A DNA stretch of 64,000 bases from Bacteroidota bacterium (lineage in GTDB: Bacteria > Bacteroidota > Bacteroidia > Chitinophagales > Chitinophagaceae): assembly GCA_018266555.1 (NCBI GenBank), contig JAFEAF010000006.1, positions 161,088-225,087 of the forward strand. The letters are read 5' to 3'. A model generated the notes under the pieces. It was not told the origin of the DNA. It searched no databases and saw only the letters and a program-made list of their open reading frames with translations. The first letter of the stretch is position 1. Each line of letters opens with the position of its first letter. This document shows positions 63,762 through 64,000 of this stretch, piece by piece. The position numbers and the translations under genes were made by a program.

Positions 63762-64000
63762 TCAGATTGTCCCGGTTTTTCCTCCATCCACTAAAATACT
63801 TACACCATTCACATAAGATGCTGCCGGGGAAGCAAGGAATGCGACAACCGATGCCACTTCATCCGGATCACCAAATCTTTTCATAGGAATGCTGTTGATC
63901 ATTTCTTCAGTAATCTTTTCTTCTGTTGTATTTCGTCTTTTTGAATTAGTACTGATTAGGCTCTGTAATCGCCCGGTATAAATAAATCCGGGGAGAATAC
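63762..64000 (-). CDS. SDR-family oxidoreductase, C-terminal part (cut by window edge)
   Basis: The last 79 codons of a minus-strand gene entering from the right edge. Visible: [33 protein letters not shown] and [15 protein letters not shown] before the stop, which is the standard end of classical short-chain dehydrogenases (3-oxoacyl-ACP reductase-like). The catalytic Tyr/Lys region lies outside the window, so activity cannot be judged. Ends 40 bp before kynU. Confidence 0.85.
   Translation of the reverse strand, partial: ILPGFIYTGRLQSLISTNSKRRNTTEEKITEEMINSIPMKRFGDPDEVASVVAFLASPAASYVNGVSILVDGGKTGTI

Overview
The window is a chromosomal stretch from a member of the Bacteroidota, most likely near Chitinophagaceae/Sphingobacteriia (an inference from gene content, not from rRNA). 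Evidence: the type IX secretion Plug protein (DUF5103) and a type B T9SS-sorted surface protein, an Oar-like TonB receptor with a CarboxypepD_reg domain, a TamB-like protein, GYF_2 repeats, an almost complete lack of Shine-Dalgarno sequences, and many copies of the Bacteroidota -7 promoter element TAnnTTTG. There is no sign of phage, IS elements, CRISPR or conjugative functions, so most of the window reads as core or semi-core genome.

Layout. 19-102: tRNA-Leu(CAG). 174-9336: a cluster of amide-bond enzymes: two ATP-grasp proteins, a GCS2/YbdK carboxylate-amine ligase, a class I glutamine amidotransferase-like protein, two lipoprotein hydrolases (amidohydrolase and S33 peptidase), a DUF4230 membrane protein and an enterochelin-esterase-like hydrolase. 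9415-18616: outer-membrane block (Oar-like TonB receptor, TamB, small beta-barrel). 18680-28404: DinB-like protein, gamma-glutamyltransferase, M14 carboxypeptidase, then an apparent operon of PIG-L deacetylase, two tiny membrane proteins and a Na+/solute symporter. 28494-33597: six-copy GYF_2 protein, M1 peptidase, GNAT/FemAB-like protein. 33656-35802: ddl, PASTA protein, rhodanese. 35966-36050: candidate small RNA. 36141-40587: ferredoxin diverging from a LuxC-like acyl-CoA reductase, HtrA protease, cytoplasmic GH13 enzyme. 40717-43090: putative PD-(D/E)XK nuclease, DUF2784 protein, barrel protein, transaldolase-like protein. 43149-43639: a broken four-helix-bundle gene and the SRP RNA (ffs). 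43885-50339: T9SS Plug, LolC/E-type permease, GT2, SMUG-like glycosylase with DUF488, T9SS cargo. 50859-58772: small lipoprotein, threonine-dehydrogenase-type SDR, kdsA, lolA, ftsK, sensor kinase. 58761-64000: DUF423, aroK, glutaryl-CoA-type dehydrogenase, small membrane protein, pyrF, kynU and the 3' part of an SDR gene.

How it fits together. Several neighbours serve the envelope: kdsA (LPS core), lolA and the LolC/E-like permease (lipoproteins), tamB (outer-membrane biogenesis), Plug and its type B cargo (T9SS), ddl (peptidoglycan) and htrA (periplasmic quality control). The 5' third is rich in enzymes that make or break amide and gamma-glutamyl bonds and is the best candidate for an uncharacterised pathway. 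At the level of expression, the SRP RNA places its 5' end 4 nt after a TAnnTTTG box. The same box lies 3-5 nt before the ATG of at least five protein genes, suggesting leaderless mRNAs.
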